Positions 7,601 through 15,730 of a stretch of 25,632 nucleotides of DNA are shown here, piece after piece. Below the pieces are notes generated by a model. The model ran no database searches. It saw nothing but the letters and a program-made list of their open reading frames with translations, and was not told the DNA's origin. This DNA comes from Candidatus Pelagibacter sp. (GTDB lineage Bacteria > Pseudomonadota > Alphaproteobacteria > Pelagibacterales > Pelagibacteraceae), in NCBI GenBank assembly GCA_028103285.1, contig JAOHNF010000009.1, positions 1 to 25,632 of the forward strand, in the 5' to 3' direction. How positions within the stretch are numbered: the first letter of the stretch is position 1; each line of letters opens with the position of its first letter. A program made the translations under genes and the position numbers.

Positions 7601-9151
7601 ATGAAAAGAAAAATTAAAACTGCACTTATTTCTTTATCTGATAAAGAAAATTTAAAATCTCTCTTAAAAGTTCTTGAAAGATTTAAAATCAAAATTATTA
7701 GTTCCGGTGGGACTTATTCCTCTGTAAGAAGACTTGGGTTTAAATGCACAGAATTATCAAAATATACTGGCTTTAAAGAGATGTTAGATGGAAGAGTAAA
7801 GACTTTACATCCAAAAATACACGCAGGTATTTTACATGATAGACAAAATATAAAACATCAAAATGAGATGATCAAGCAAAAATTTCCCGCTATTGATTTA
7901 ATAATAGTTAATTTTTATCCATTTCAGAAAGTTGTTACAGGCACAACTAATGCCAAAAAAATAATTGAAAATATAGATATTGGGGGACCTACTATGGTTA
8001 GAGCCGCTGCTAAGAACTTTAATAATGTAACTATTATCACTAATAAGAATGATTATGAGTCTTTGATTGAAGAAATGAATATAAATGAAGGTAACACAAC
8101 TTTAAAATTTAGGGAGTTAATGTCATCTAAGGCTTTTGGACTCACAGCATATTACGATGCTATGATTGCTAATTGGTTTAATAAAAAATTAAAAATTACA
8201 TTTCCAGAGAGGAAAACTATCTTTGGAAAAAAATTACATCAACTGAGATACGGTGAAAATCCCCATCAAAAAAGTTCTATTTATGTTAGCGGTTATAATG
8301 ATCGAGATCTTGGTTTTACACAATTACATGGGAAAGCATTAAGTTATAATAATTATAATGATATGTTTACCTCTTTAGAAGTTTTAAACTCTATTAAAAA
8401 AAAACCTGGTACAGTTATTATTAAACATGCGAATCCATGTGGTGTTTCTACAAATAAAGATCCTTTAATTTCATTTAAAAATGCCTTCGCTTCTGATCCA
8501 ATCAGTGCTTTTGGTGGAGTTGTTGCTTGTAATTTTAATATCACAAAAAAAATTGCTACAGCAATTAATAAAAATTTTTTAGAAGTTATTTTAGCAAAAG
8601 GCTTTCATAAAGAAGCATTAATTATACTTCAAAAAAGAAAGGGGTTAAGAATAATTGACATTACAAGATTCAAAATAAAAAATATAACTTCTTTAAAAAC
8701 TTTTGATGAATCTTTTTTGCTTCAAAGTAAAGATCTAGTAAATTTTGACAAAAAAAAAATTAAGTTTGTTACTAAATTAAAACCAAACAAAATTGAGTTA
8801 GATCAAATAGAATTTGCTTTTAATGTCTGCAAATATGTTAAATCTAATGCAATTATTTTATGTAATAATTTTTCTACAATTGGTATAGGAGCTGGCCAGC
8901 CTAGCCGTTTAGATAGTTGTAAGATAGCGACACAAAAAGCAAAACGATTTCAAAGTTCTAAAATAAAAAACTCTATAGCTGCTTCAGATGCATTTTTCCC
9001 ATTTGCTGATGGAATAAAAACTTTAATCAAAGCTGGGGTAAAAATTATTGTACAACCAGGTGGATCAATTAGAGATCAAGAAGTTATCAACGAGGCAAAT
9101 AAAGCAAAAATTAAAATGGTCTTTACTGGGATAAGACATTTTAATCATTAG
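7601..9151 (+). CDS. purH: Bifunctional AICAR transformylase / IMP cyclohydrolase
   Basis: Catalyses the last two steps of de novo purine synthesis. 516 aa from the ATG at 7601, 2 bp after the preceding stop. A longer reading from an ATG at 7574 would overlap the heparinase gene and adds residues absent from the family, so I reject it. The N-terminal cyclohydrolase domain shows ISLSDKENL, ISSGGTYSSVRRLG, GFKEMLDGRVKTLHPKIHAG (57-76) and NIDIGGPTMVRAAAKN. The transformylase domain shows LRYGENPHQ (215-223), QLHGKALSYNNYND, KHANPCG (275-281) with the catalytic Lys275-His276 pair, and DPISAFGGVV. The C-terminus GIRHFNH is typical. Last gene of the rpe-heparinase-purH operon; its stop abuts the phhB stop with no gap. 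Confidence 0.97.
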   Translation: MKRKIKTALISLSDKENLKSLLKVLERFKIKIISSGGTYSSVRRLGFKCTELSKYTGFKEMLDGRVKTLHPKIHAGILHDRQNIKHQNEMIKQKFPAIDLIIVNFYPFQKVVTGTTNAKKIIENIDIGGPTMVRAAAKNFNNVTIITNKNDYESLIEEMNINEGNTTLKFRELMSSKAFGLTAYYDAMIANWFNKKLKITFPERKTIFGKKLHQLRYGENPHQKSSIYVSGYNDRDLGFTQLHGKALSYNNYNDMFTSLEVLNSIKKKPGTVIIKHANPCGVSTNKDPLISFKNAFASDPISAFGGVVACNFNITKKIATAINKNFLEVILAKGFHKEALIILQKRKGLRIIDITRFKIKNITSLKTFDESFLLQSKDLVNFDKKKIKFVTKLKPNKIELDQIEFAFNVCKYVKSNAIILCNNFSTIGIGAGQPSRLDSCKIATQKAKRFQSSKIKNSIAASDAFFPFADGIKTLIKAGVKIIVQPGGSIRDQEVINEANKAKIKMVFTGIRHFNH

Positions 9152-9487
9152 TTAAATTTCATCTATTTTTGCCGCAAGAATAAAATCACTTTCGGACAAT
9201 CCTTTGATTGCGTGGGTAAAAATTTTAACTTTGCAATAACCCCAACCATATGAAATATCGGGATGATGACTTTCTGCCTCAGAGATATTACCTACTTTAT
9301 TTACAAAAACTTGGCTTTGTTCAAAATTTTTAAACTTAAAATTCTTAATTAAATAGAAGCTTTTGTCTTTGTCGCTTTTTACATCCCATCCATCAACTTT
9401 TTTAAGATACTTGTGAATTTCTGTAATGTCATATGGCATGATACTTCCATCACAGGCTACACAATTTTTTTTTGCTAAATCATTCAT
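9152..9487 (-). CDS. phhB: Pterin-4a-carbinolamine dehydratase
   Basis: 111 aa, family-sized. It dehydrates 4a-hydroxytetrahydropterin, recycling the cofactor of aromatic amino acid hydroxylases; family members may also serve other pterin metabolism. The catalytic histidine set is visible: H74-H75-P-D in ESHHPDISYGWGYCKV, and H92 in FTHAIKGLSESD. The N-terminus carries CxxC-like cysteines (C9, C12), seen in some family members. ATG at 9487, 6 bp downstream of tRNA-Gly on the same strand, so it may share the tRNA promoter. Convergent with purH, with adjacent stop codons. Confidence 0.94.
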   Translation of the reverse strand: MNDLAKKNCVACDGSIMPYDITEIHKYLKKVDGWDVKSDKDKSFYLIKNFKFKNFEQSQVFVNKVGNISEAESHHPDISYGWGYCKVKIFTHAIKGLSESDFILAAKIDEI

Positions 9488-9493
9488 CTAATC

Positions 9494-9568
9494 TGGAGCG
9501 GGCAAAGGGGTTCGAACCCTCGACCTTCTCGTTGGCAACGAGACGCTCTACCACTGAGCTATGCCCGC
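9494..9568 (-). tRNA. tRNA-Gly (anticodon GCC)
   Basis: Reading the minus strand, the 7-bp acceptor stem GCGGGCA pairs with TGCCCGC. The D stem is GCTC/GAGC with loop AGTGGTA. The anticodon stem TCTCG/CGAGA carries loop TTGCCAA (anticodon GCC). The T stem is GAGGG/CCCTT (one G-U) with loop TTCGAAC. The discriminator is U, as expected for tRNA-Gly, and the CCA end is encoded (TGG at 9494-9496 on the plus strand). Confidence 0.97.
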
Positions 9569-9577
9569 AATAAGTGA

Positions 9578-9607
9578 AGTATAATACACTGTTTGATGGA
9601 TGGTCAA
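9578..9607 (-). promoter_or_regulatory. Promoter for tRNA-Gly (and possibly phhB)
   Basis: On the minus strand, TTGACC (plus-strand 9602-9607) and TATACT (9578-9583) are separated by 18 bp, close to the sigma-70 consensus. The -10 lies 9 nt upstream of the tRNA 5' end, an appropriate distance for tRNA transcription. The phhB start is only 6 bp past the tRNA, so read-through from this promoter is plausible. Confidence 0.65.
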
Positions 9608-9660
9608 CTGTTATAAAATGCCCCTATCGATAAATATATTTTTTTTATATACTGTTTGTA

Positions 9661-10278
9661 ATGAAAATCTATCCAGAGTTAATTCCGATCTTTCCACTCA
9701 ATGGAGTTATATATTTTCCGAACACTAACTTGCCATTAAATATTTTTGAACAAAGATATTTAGATTTGGTCAATGATGCCTATAATAAAAATAAATTGAT
9801 GGGCATGGTTCAGTCTAAAAATGAAAAAGATTCTGTTTATAGAGTTGGTTGCCTTGGGAAAATAAGTGATTATCAAAAAAGTAGTGACGGAAGAATTTTT
9901 ATTAATTTAACTGGGATTACTAGATTTGAAATTTTAGATGAAAAAGTAAATGACAAATTATACAGAGAGTTTAAAGTTAATTACAAAAGTTTTGAGGAAG
10001 ATTTAATTAAAAAGCCAGAGAGAATAAACACATTGAATTTAATGGAAAAAGCTAAGATCTTTTTCAAGAGAAGCGGATTATTGCTTAACTGGAGAGAATT
10101 TGAAAAATTAGATCAAAATCAAAAAATTAACACATTGGCAATGATTTGTCCGGTGACCAATGAAGAAAAACAAAAAATTCTTGAAACAGTAACATTAAAT
10201 GAAAAAGTTAGGGTTCTCGAAGATATAATTAGCTTTTACCTACATGCTGTAGATTTTAATAATCAAACGATACAGTAA
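9661..10278 (+). CDS. Stand-alone LON N-terminal (substrate-binding) domain protein
   Basis: 205 aa with the Lon protease N-terminal domain only. IPIFPLNGVIYFPNTNLPLNIFEQRY (residues 8-33) is the hallmark opening, followed by KLMGMVQ and the GCLGKI strand region. The C-terminal half is helical, with PVTNEEKQKILE near 160-175. There is no AAA+ or Ser-Lys protease domain, so this is not Lon itself. Such short proteins are common in alphaproteobacteria and their role is unclear; they may bind unfolded polypeptides. ATG at 9661 with TATACT at 9648-9653, only 7 nt upstream, suggesting a near-leaderless message. Convergent with rho, with a 10-bp gap. Confidence 0.92.
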   Translation: MKIYPELIPIFPLNGVIYFPNTNLPLNIFEQRYLDLVNDAYNKNKLMGMVQSKNEKDSVYRVGCLGKISDYQKSSDGRIFINLTGITRFEILDEKVNDKLYREFKVNYKSFEEDLIKKPERINTLNLMEKAKIFFKRSGLLLNWREFEKLDQNQKINTLAMICPVTNEEKQKILETVTLNEKVRVLEDIISFYLHAVDFNNQTIQ

Positions 10279-10288
10279 AAAACTATTA

Positions 10289-11563
10289 TTAGTTAGCTGT
10301 CTTATTCATTGAGTCAAAGAAATCAGCGTTATTCTTTGTGTTTTTTAATTTAGAAATTAGAAATTCAATACCATCCATTGTTCCCATTGGACTAATAATT
10401 CTTCTTAGAACGTTCATTTTTGACAAGTCATCTTTTTCAAATAATAGTTCTTCTCTTCTAGTTCCTGATCTAGTTACATCTAATGCTGGGTAGATTCTTT
10501 TATCAGCCACTTTTCTATCAAGAATTAATTCTGAATTACCTGTGCCTTTAAACTCTTCAAAAATAACTTCATCCATTCTACTTCCTGTGTCGACTAACGC
10601 TGTTGATATAATTGTTAGAGAGCCTCCTTCTTCTACATTACGAGCTGCACCAAAAAATCTCTTAGGTCGTTGAAGCGCGTTAGCATCTACACCTCCAGTT
10701 AAAACTTTTCCTGAACTTGGTATAACCGCGTTGTATGCTCTTCCTAATCTTGTGATTGAGTCTAATAAAATTACAACATCTTTTTTATGCTCCACTAATC
10801 TTTTTGCTTTTTCTATAACCATTTCAGCAACCGCTACGTGCCTAGAGGCAGGTTCGTCAAAAGTCGAAGCAACAACTTCTCCTTTAACAGATCTTTGCAT
10901 GTCTGTTACTTCTTCTGGTCGTTCATCAATAAGCAAAACCATCAAATAACATTCTGGGTGATTAGCTGTTATAGATTGCGCTATGTTTTGAAGTATTATT
11001 GTTTTTCCAGCTCTAGGCGGAGATACTATCAGAGATCTCTGTCCCTTACCTATTGGACTAACCAAATCAATTAATCGAGAAGTGTTGTCAGGTTTTTTTT
11101 CAATTTTTGTTGTTTCAACTTCTAACTTAATTCTTTCATCTGGATATAATGGGGTTAAATTATCAAATGCAATTTTATTTTTCCCTTTTTCTGGATCATC
11201 AAAGTTAATTTTATTTACTTTTAAAAGTGCAAAATATCTTTCTGCATCTTTAGGACCTCTAATTTCACCTTCAACCGAGTCTCCTGTTCTAATACCAAAT
11301 CGTCTTATTTGACTTGGGCTTACATAAATATCATCGGGGCCAGGCAAATAATTTGATTCTATTGCTCTTAAAAAACCAAATCCATCTTGTAGCACCTCTA
11401 AAACACCTATTGCTGTTATTTGCTCATTTTTTTCAGCTAATTTTTTTAGTATTGCGAAAAGGATTTCTTGCTTTCTCATTGTGCTAGGATTTTCTATTCC
11501 AAGCTTTTCAGCTTCTGTAATGAGTTCTGCTGGGTTTTTTTTCTTTAGTTCTTCTAAATTCAT
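10289..11563 (-). CDS. rho: Transcription termination factor Rho
   Basis: Hexameric RNA-dependent ATPase that ends transcription. 424 aa, full length. The N-terminal Rho domain ([15 protein letters not shown]) is followed by the cold-shock-like RNA-binding fold with [14 protein letters not shown] (53-66). Walker A is PPRAGKT (182-188), Walker B is [16 protein letters not shown] (263-278), the Q-loop is [12 protein letters not shown] (287-298), the R-loop is KGTGNSE (339-345), and [12 protein letters not shown] lies at 363-374. First in the minus-strand direction after hemJ, 66 bp downstream of it. The scarcity of intrinsic terminators in the window makes Rho's role here notable. Confidence 0.98.
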   Translation of the reverse strand: MNLEELKKKNPAELITEAEKLGIENPSTMRKQEILFAILKKLAEKNEQITAIGVLEVLQDGFGFLRAIESNYLPGPDDIYVSPSQIRRFGIRTGDSVEGEIRGPKDAERYFALLKVNKINFDDPEKGKNKIAFDNLTPLYPDERIKLEVETTKIEKKPDNTSRLIDLVSPIGKGQRSLIVSPPRAGKTIILQNIAQSITANHPECYLMVLLIDERPEEVTDMQRSVKGEVVASTFDEPASRHVAVAEMVIEKAKRLVEHKKDVVILLDSITRLGRAYNAVIPSSGKVLTGGVDANALQRPKRFFGAARNVEEGGSLTIISTALVDTGSRMDEVIFEEFKGTGNSELILDRKVADKRIYPALDVTRSGTRREELLFEKDDLSKMNVLRRIISPMGTMDGIEFLISKLKNTKNNADFFDSMNKTAN

Positions 11564-11629
11564 GGGATTGTAATTGATTAAAGGAAAGTATCAAAAATAT
11601 ATGTCTTTTTAAGAAAAATTCAACCTAAA

Positions 11630-12061
11630 TTATGTCGGTTTGAATATAACTACAAATACCACTGTAATCAGTATAATCGTTGGTATTTCATTATATATTC
11701 GAAAAAATTTAGATGTTTTTTGATTTTTATCATCTTTAAAATCATTTAAAAATTTTCCAAGTGTGAAATGATAATATGTTAAAATCAAGATTAAGATAAT
11801 TTTTATTTGCATCCATAGTTCTGCAAAAATTAAGATCCCAAGATTGCTTACTAACAAAATACCAAACAACCAAGACAGGAGCATCGCTGGCATCATAATA
11901 TAATTATATAATTTTCTTTCCATAATTTTAAAGACTTGTTTTTGAGACTCGTGGCTAGCTTCAGAATGATAAACAAAAATACGAGGTAAGTATAAAAGTC
12001 CTGCCATCCAAGATATTACAGCAATTAAATGAAGTGATTTAAAAAGAAGATATAAGTTCAT
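11630..12061 (-). CDS. hemJ: Protoporphyrinogen IX oxidase HemJ
   Basis: Membrane protein of the HemJ (formerly UPF0093) family, oxidising protoporphyrinogen IX to protoporphyrin IX, the penultimate step of haem synthesis. I take the ATG at 12061 (143 aa), 2 bp after the hemH stop. A longer frame to 12127 overlaps hemH and adds a non-family N-terminus. Four hydrophobic segments are seen. MNLYLLFKSLHLIAVISWMA carries the conserved His11 and Trp18, followed by AGLLYLPRIFVYH, MPAMLLSWLFG and LWMQIKIILILILTYYHF. Lies between hemH and rho on the minus strand, in line with joint expression with ferrochelatase. Confidence 0.95.
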   Translation of the reverse strand: MNLYLLFKSLHLIAVISWMAGLLYLPRIFVYHSEASHESQKQVFKIMERKLYNYIMMPAMLLSWLFGILLVSNLGILIFAELWMQIKIILILILTYYHFTLGKFLNDFKDDKNQKTSKFFRIYNEIPTIILITVVFVVIFKPT

Positions 12062-12063
12062 TT

Positions 12064-13056
12064 TTACAAAAATTTTTTTACTAATTGTTCGAATAATAAT
12101 ACATGATCTGAACTGTCGTTTAAACACGGTATCAGATCAAATTTTTCTCCACCGTTATTTAAAAAACTTTCTCTGCCTTGAATATCGATTTCTTCTAAAG
12201 TTTCTACGCAATCAGATGCAAACCCGGGACAAATTAAAAGTATTTTTTTTATTCCCTTGCCTGGTAAACTTTCAAGAGTTTTATCGGTATATGGTTTTAA
12301 CCATTCTTGAGGACCAAAACGAGATTGAAAAGTAGTTTCTATTTCAATTTTAGAAAATTTTTCTTTAATTAACCTCGTCGTTTTGTGGCAATAACATTGG
12401 TAAGGATCACCTTTATCGAAATATTTTTTTGGTATACCGTGATAAGAAGAAATAATCAGATCCGGTTCCCAATCAATTTTTTGTATTTTCTTTTCAATGC
12501 TTTTTACAAGAGCGTTTATATAAAGAGGTTCACTCTCATAATGAGAAATAATTTGTAAACTTGGTTGCCATCTCATTTGCATTAACGTTCGATATACCTC
12601 GTCACAAACTGTAGCAGTAGTAGCTGCAGCATATTGAGGGTATAGAGGAAAAATTATTATATTTTCACAACCTTCATCTTTAAGTTTATTAAGTTTTGTC
12701 TTAATACTGGGATTTCCGTACCGCATTGCATAATCTACTAAAACATTTTCACTACCTATTTTTTGTTTTAATTTTTCAGCTTGATTTCTAGTAAAATAAC
12801 GTAAAGGAGACTCATTTGTTTCCTTTATCCAAATTTTTTTATACGCATGAGCTGTCTTAGAAGGTCTAAAGGTTAGAATGAATAAATTTAAAATTATTTG
12901 CCAAAGTATTGGATTAACTTCGATGACCCTTTTATCTGAAAGAAACTCCTTTAGATATTTTCTTATATCTAGCCAACTAGTTGAGTCTGGCGTTCCAAGA
13001 TTGACCAATAGAACTCCTGTTTTACCAAATTTTATTTCTGGGTGATCTTTAATCAT
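12064..13056 (-). CDS. hemH: Ferrochelatase
   Basis: Inserts ferrous iron into protoporphyrin IX, the last step of protohaem synthesis. 330 aa. GVLLVNLGTPDS (14-25) is the family start. FPLYPQYAAATTATV (136-150), SSYHGIPKKYFDKGDPY with the catalytic His206, TTFQSRFGPQEWLKPYT (241-257) and CPGFASDCVETLEEI with Glu285 are all present. The start overlaps the maf stop as ATGA, and hemJ follows after 2 bp, so maf-hemH-hemJ form a tight unit. Confidence 0.97.
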   Translation of the reverse strand: MIKDHPEIKFGKTGVLLVNLGTPDSTSWLDIRKYLKEFLSDKRVIEVNPILWQIILNLFILTFRPSKTAHAYKKIWIKETNESPLRYFTRNQAEKLKQKIGSENVLVDYAMRYGNPSIKTKLNKLKDEGCENIIIFPLYPQYAAATTATVCDEVYRTLMQMRWQPSLQIISHYESEPLYINALVKSIEKKIQKIDWEPDLIISSYHGIPKKYFDKGDPYQCYCHKTTRLIKEKFSKIEIETTFQSRFGPQEWLKPYTDKTLESLPGKGIKKILLICPGFASDCVETLEEIDIQGRESFLNNGGEKFDLIPCLNDSSDHVLLFEQLVKKFL

Positions 13057-13637
13057 TTATTATATTGTCCAATGTATTTGATAATCTCCTTAATTGGCAA
13101 ACCCATAATTGAGTTCTGCTCACCTTTTATATATTCAAATAGTTCTAATCCACCAGCTTCTATTTGGTAAACGCCATAAGCAAGTAAAATTTTTGTCTCA
13201 ATTTTAGCCAAATATTCAGTAAGTTGAGCATCATCTAAATTTTTCATTTTTAACTCGGATGAATCTGAATGATTCCAGATCATCGATCCATTTTTAGAAA
13301 TACAAACAGAGCTTATAAGATAATGTTTAGAATTATTTAACTTTTTTAAAATTTCAAGAGCTTCATTTCTTGAGTTTGGTTTGTTAATTAATTCATTATT
13401 TAAAGAGATGACACTATCAGCGCCAAGTACTAAACGATCAGGATTTTTATTACTTACTTGTATTGATTTAATTTCAGCAAGATTTTTTGAAATTTCTAAA
13501 GGATTTGCTCCTTCTGCTATAAGTGAATTTTTTATTTCATCTTCGTCTACATTAGAAATTACAACTTCATTTTCAATTTGATATTTTTCAAGAATTGTTT
13601 TTCTAACTCCACTTTTAGATGCTAATATAATTTTCAT
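13053..13637 (-). CDS. maf: Maf-family nucleotide pyrophosphatase
   Basis: 194 aa member of the Maf/Ham1-like fold. Family members hydrolyse non-canonical or modified nucleoside triphosphates and have been linked to septum inhibition. The opening ILASKSGVRKTIL (4-16) is the Maf signature; the usual SPRR is SGVR here, a mild variation. The metal/catalytic D74 lies in LGADSVI, and GVYQIEAGGLELFEYIKGEQNSIMGLPI near the C-terminus is strongly typical. Overlaps both ppsR (upstream) and hemH (downstream) with ATGA junctions, so translational coupling is likely. Maf beside the PPDK regulator, hemE, aroE and coaE is a common alphaproteobacterial order. Confidence 0.95.
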   Translation of the reverse strand: MKIILASKSGVRKTILEKYQIENEVVISNVDEDEIKNSLIAEGANPLEISKNLAEIKSIQVSNKNPDRLVLGADSVISLNNELINKPNSRNEALEILKKLNNSKHYLISSVCISKNGSMIWNHSDSSELKMKNLDDAQLTEYLAKIETKILLAYGVYQIEAGGLELFEYIKGEQNSIMGLPIKEIIKYIGQYNK

Positions 13638-14452
13638 CTATTTTTTCTAATTTCAATAATTTTTAAAATTGAGGCAGCCGTTTCTTCTACAGACCTTCTT
13701 GTTACATCAATAATTGGCCAGCAATTTTTCTTAAAAAGTTTCTTAGATCTTTCAACTTCATCTTTTATAAAATTTAGGTCTGTATACTCTTTTAAGGTAT
13801 TATCTTTCATAATTGCTACTCTATTACGTCTTATGTCGGCTAATCGTTCAGCGTCTGCAACCAAACCTATTATGCATGCTTTTTGGTTTTCTTCTAATCC
13901 GCTTGGAATTTTTTGTTGTAATACTAGTGGGATATTGACAGTTTTATATCCACGATTAGCAAGATATATAGATGTAGGTGTTTTACTAGTTCTACTTACT
14001 CCCAATAAAATAACATCAGCATTATTTATATCGTCTACTTTTCTTCCATCGTCGTGGGCCATTGTAAATTGTATTGCTTCTATTCTTTTATAATATTCAT
14101 CGTCAAGAACGTGCTGAGCGCTTGGCTTGTGGATTGCTTTTTGATTAAGTAATTTAGAGAAACTTAAAATTAAATTTCCTAATATCCCAAAACAAGGTAC
14201 GCTGTTCTCTTGGCTTTTAAGAGATATATATTTAGCTAATTTAGTTTCAACAATAGTGTACAATATTAGGCTGTTTTCTATGTGATTACATTCTTTTATA
14301 ATCTTATCTATTTGTTGTTCTGTTCTAACAAATGCAAATTCTTTTTTCTCATACTCAAAATTTGCAAATTGAGATTTAAGAGACAAAAAAATTCTGTCTA
14401 ACGTTTCACCTGTAGAGTCCGACACAAGATATACATTGTATTTTTCGTTCAT
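13634..14452 (-). CDS. ppsR: PEP synthase / PPDK regulatory kinase-phosphorylase (DUF299)
   Basis: 272 aa. Family members reversibly phosphorylate a Thr near the active-site His of pyruvate phosphate dikinase or PEP synthase, using ADP and releasing through Pi. VYLVSDSTGETLDRI (7-21) is the N-terminal signature, and GVSRTSKT (151-158) is the P-loop-like motif, followed by PTSIYLANRGYKTVNIPLV. RRSVEETAASILKI near the C-terminus is typical. Whether the target is PPDK or PEP synthase cannot be told from this window; neither gene is present. It is the first gene of the minus-strand block and is divergent from hemE across 270 bp, the same pairing that flanks the origins of Caulobacter and Rickettsia. 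Confidence 0.95.
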   Translation of the reverse strand: MNEKYNVYLVSDSTGETLDRIFLSLKSQFANFEYEKKEFAFVRTEQQIDKIIKECNHIENSLILYTIVETKLAKYISLKSQENSVPCFGILGNLILSFSKLLNQKAIHKPSAQHVLDDEYYKRIEAIQFTMAHDDGRKVDDINNADVILLGVSRTSKTPTSIYLANRGYKTVNIPLVLQQKIPSGLEENQKACIIGLVADAERLADIRRNRVAIMKDNTLKEYTDLNFIKDEVERSKKLFKKNCWPIIDVTRRSVEETAASILKIIEIRKNR

Positions 14453-14527
14453 AAGATTGTTGATAAGAATTTAATAAAATAATGTTTTACATTTTTAATC
14501 ATTTTTTTAAAAAATAGCTCACAATGA

Positions 14528-14542
14528 TTAACATAAGTTTAA
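14528..14542. promoter_or_regulatory. CtrA-type motif TTAA-N7-TTAA
   Basis: TTAA at 14528-14531 and TTAA at 14539-14542 are separated by exactly 7 bp, the consensus for the CtrA cell-cycle regulator, which silences the origin in Caulobacter. In DNA this AT-rich the motif arises by chance fairly often, and I cannot see whether the organism has ctrA. Confidence 0.25.
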
Positions 14543-14638
14543 CAATTTATTCTATGTTGATAATATTATTTTATAGATGTTTATAAAATGAATAAAGCAT
14601 TGAAATCACGTGGAATATAAAGGAGTTATTAGTTTCTC

Positions 14639-14672
14639 AATGTATAAAAAGTGTATAAATAGTTATATAACT
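14639..14672. repeat. 11-bp tandem repeat ending in a 12-bp palindrome
   Basis: Three adjoining 11-mers begin at 14639, 14650 and 14661: AATGTATAAAA, AGTGTATAAAT and a degenerate AGTTATATAAC. The last runs into the perfect palindrome AGTTATATAACT (14661-14672). The 11-bp period is close to one helical turn, so bound proteins would line up on one face. The first two copies carry DnaA-box-like cores. Confidence 0.5.
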
Positions 14673-14722
14673 AATTAACAGGACCTATTACAAAAACTAC
14701 GCTTATAAACTTTTATTATTTA

Positions 14723-15730
14723 ATGAGTAATCTTAAAAAAATTCTAGTAAATAAAAAGAATTGTAAATCTGTATGGTTCATGAGACAAGCAGGTAGATAT
14801 CTACCAGAATTTCGAGAAATTAGAAGATTAAATCCAAATTTTATTGAGTTGTGTTTAAATAGCCAATTAAGCTCTCAAATTACACTACAGCCGATAGAAA
14901 GATTTAATATGGACTCGGCAATTATATTTTCTGATATACTTATGGTGCCATTTGCCTTAGGTCAAAAAGTAGAATTCATTAAAAATCAAGGACCTATTTT
15001 AAGTAAATTTAATTTAAAACAATTTCTTGATAATGATAAAATATCATTCTCACAAAAATTACATCCAATTTATAAAGCGATAGAAATTACAAGAAAAAAA
15101 TTAGACAAAAAAAAATCTTTAATATCTTTTGTTGGAGCACCATGGACTTTGCTAATTTACATGTTAAGCCTTAAACATAATAAAAATGAGATAAACTATA
15201 ACAAAATAAAATCAAACAAGTTTGAAGCAAATTTAATACTGGATAAATTAAATGAATATTTGTGTACACATATTGAAAATCAGATTAATGCTGGTGCTGA
15301 TGTTGTTCAAATTTTCGATTCTTGGGCTGGATTACTACCCGTAGAAGATTTACCTAATTTTTGTTATATTCCAAATTTAAAAATCGTTGAATTTTGTAAA
15401 AAAAATAAAATACCTGTTATTTGTTTCCCTAAGGGTCTCAAAGATAGTTACAGAGAATTTAATAATATTGTTAAGCCTGATGCCTTAAGTTTAGATTATG
15501 AAATAAATCCTGCGTGGGCAAAAAAAAATTTAAAAAATGTTATCTTACAAGGCGGTTTAGATCCAAAAATTCTATTTAAACCAGATCAAGAAATTAAAGA
15601 TAATGCTACCAAATATTTAAATATTTTTAAAGATACGCCATATATTTTTAATTTAGGGCACGGCTTGCTCCCTGAGACAGATCCTAGTAAAGTTCATGGT
15701 CTTATAAAGTTTTATAGAGAATATAAATAA
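14723..15730 (+). CDS. hemE: Uroporphyrinogen decarboxylase
   Basis: Decarboxylates uroporphyrinogen III to coproporphyrinogen III in haem synthesis. 335 aa, usual length. VWFMRQAGRYLPEF (17-30) is the family signature with substrate-binding Arg21 and Arg25. IIFSDILMVPFALG contains the central Asp71. GAPWTLLIYM, IFDSWAGLL and the C-terminal LGHGLLPETDP with its conserved His complete the active site. It is the first gene of the plus-strand block that leads away from the putative origin and overlaps aroE by one base (TAATG). No clear Shine-Dalgarno. Confidence 0.97.
   Translation: MSNLKKILVNKKNCKSVWFMRQAGRYLPEFREIRRLNPNFIELCLNSQLSSQITLQPIERFNMDSAIIFSDILMVPFALGQKVEFIKNQGPILSKFNLKQFLDNDKISFSQKLHPIYKAIEITRKKLDKKKSLISFVGAPWTLLIYMLSLKHNKNEINYNKIKSNKFEANLILDKLNEYLCTHIENQINAGADVVQIFDSWAGLLPVEDLPNFCYIPNLKIVEFCKKNKIPVICFPKGLKDSYREFNNIVKPDALSLDYEINPAWAKKNLKNVILQGGLDPKILFKPDQEIKDNATKYLNIFKDTPYIFNLGHGLLPETDPSKVHGLIKFYREYK

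Larger units (their letters stand above)
14453..14722. other. Putative chromosomal replication origin (ppsR-hemE intergenic)
   Basis: This is the longest gene-free stretch in the window, at 270 bp. It contains five DnaA-box-like 9-mers in one orientation, compared with TGTGNATAA: TGTTGATAA at 14458-14466 and 14555-14563 and TGTTTATAA at 14578-14586 (one mismatch each), AGTGTATAA at 14650-14658 (one mismatch) and AATGTATAA at 14639-14647 (two mismatches). An almost pure A/T tract spans 14471-14516, suitable for unwinding. A TTAA-N7-TTAA motif and a 12-bp palindrome are also present. Neighbouring gene blocks diverge from here. Known background: the origin of Caulobacter and Rickettsia lies between hemE and this DUF299 gene. 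The origin call is inference; the high A+T content makes chance matches likely. Confidence 0.55.

Noticed and set aside
11564..11629. Possible regulatory leader of rho (66 bp between hemJ and rho)
   Set aside because: No convincing hairpin, riboswitch or Shine-Dalgarno feature could be read in it.
12062..12127. Longer N-terminus for hemJ
   Set aside because: It lies inside hemH; the ATG at 12061 gives the typical HemJ start.
14588..14678. Two tiny frames in the ppsR-hemE gap (ATG at 14588, 10 aa; ATG at 14640, 12 aa) with AAAGGAG at 14619-14625
   Set aside because: Very short, no similarity to known leader peptides, and the Shine-Dalgarno is about 14 nt from the second ATG. Chance frames in intergenic DNA are more likely.
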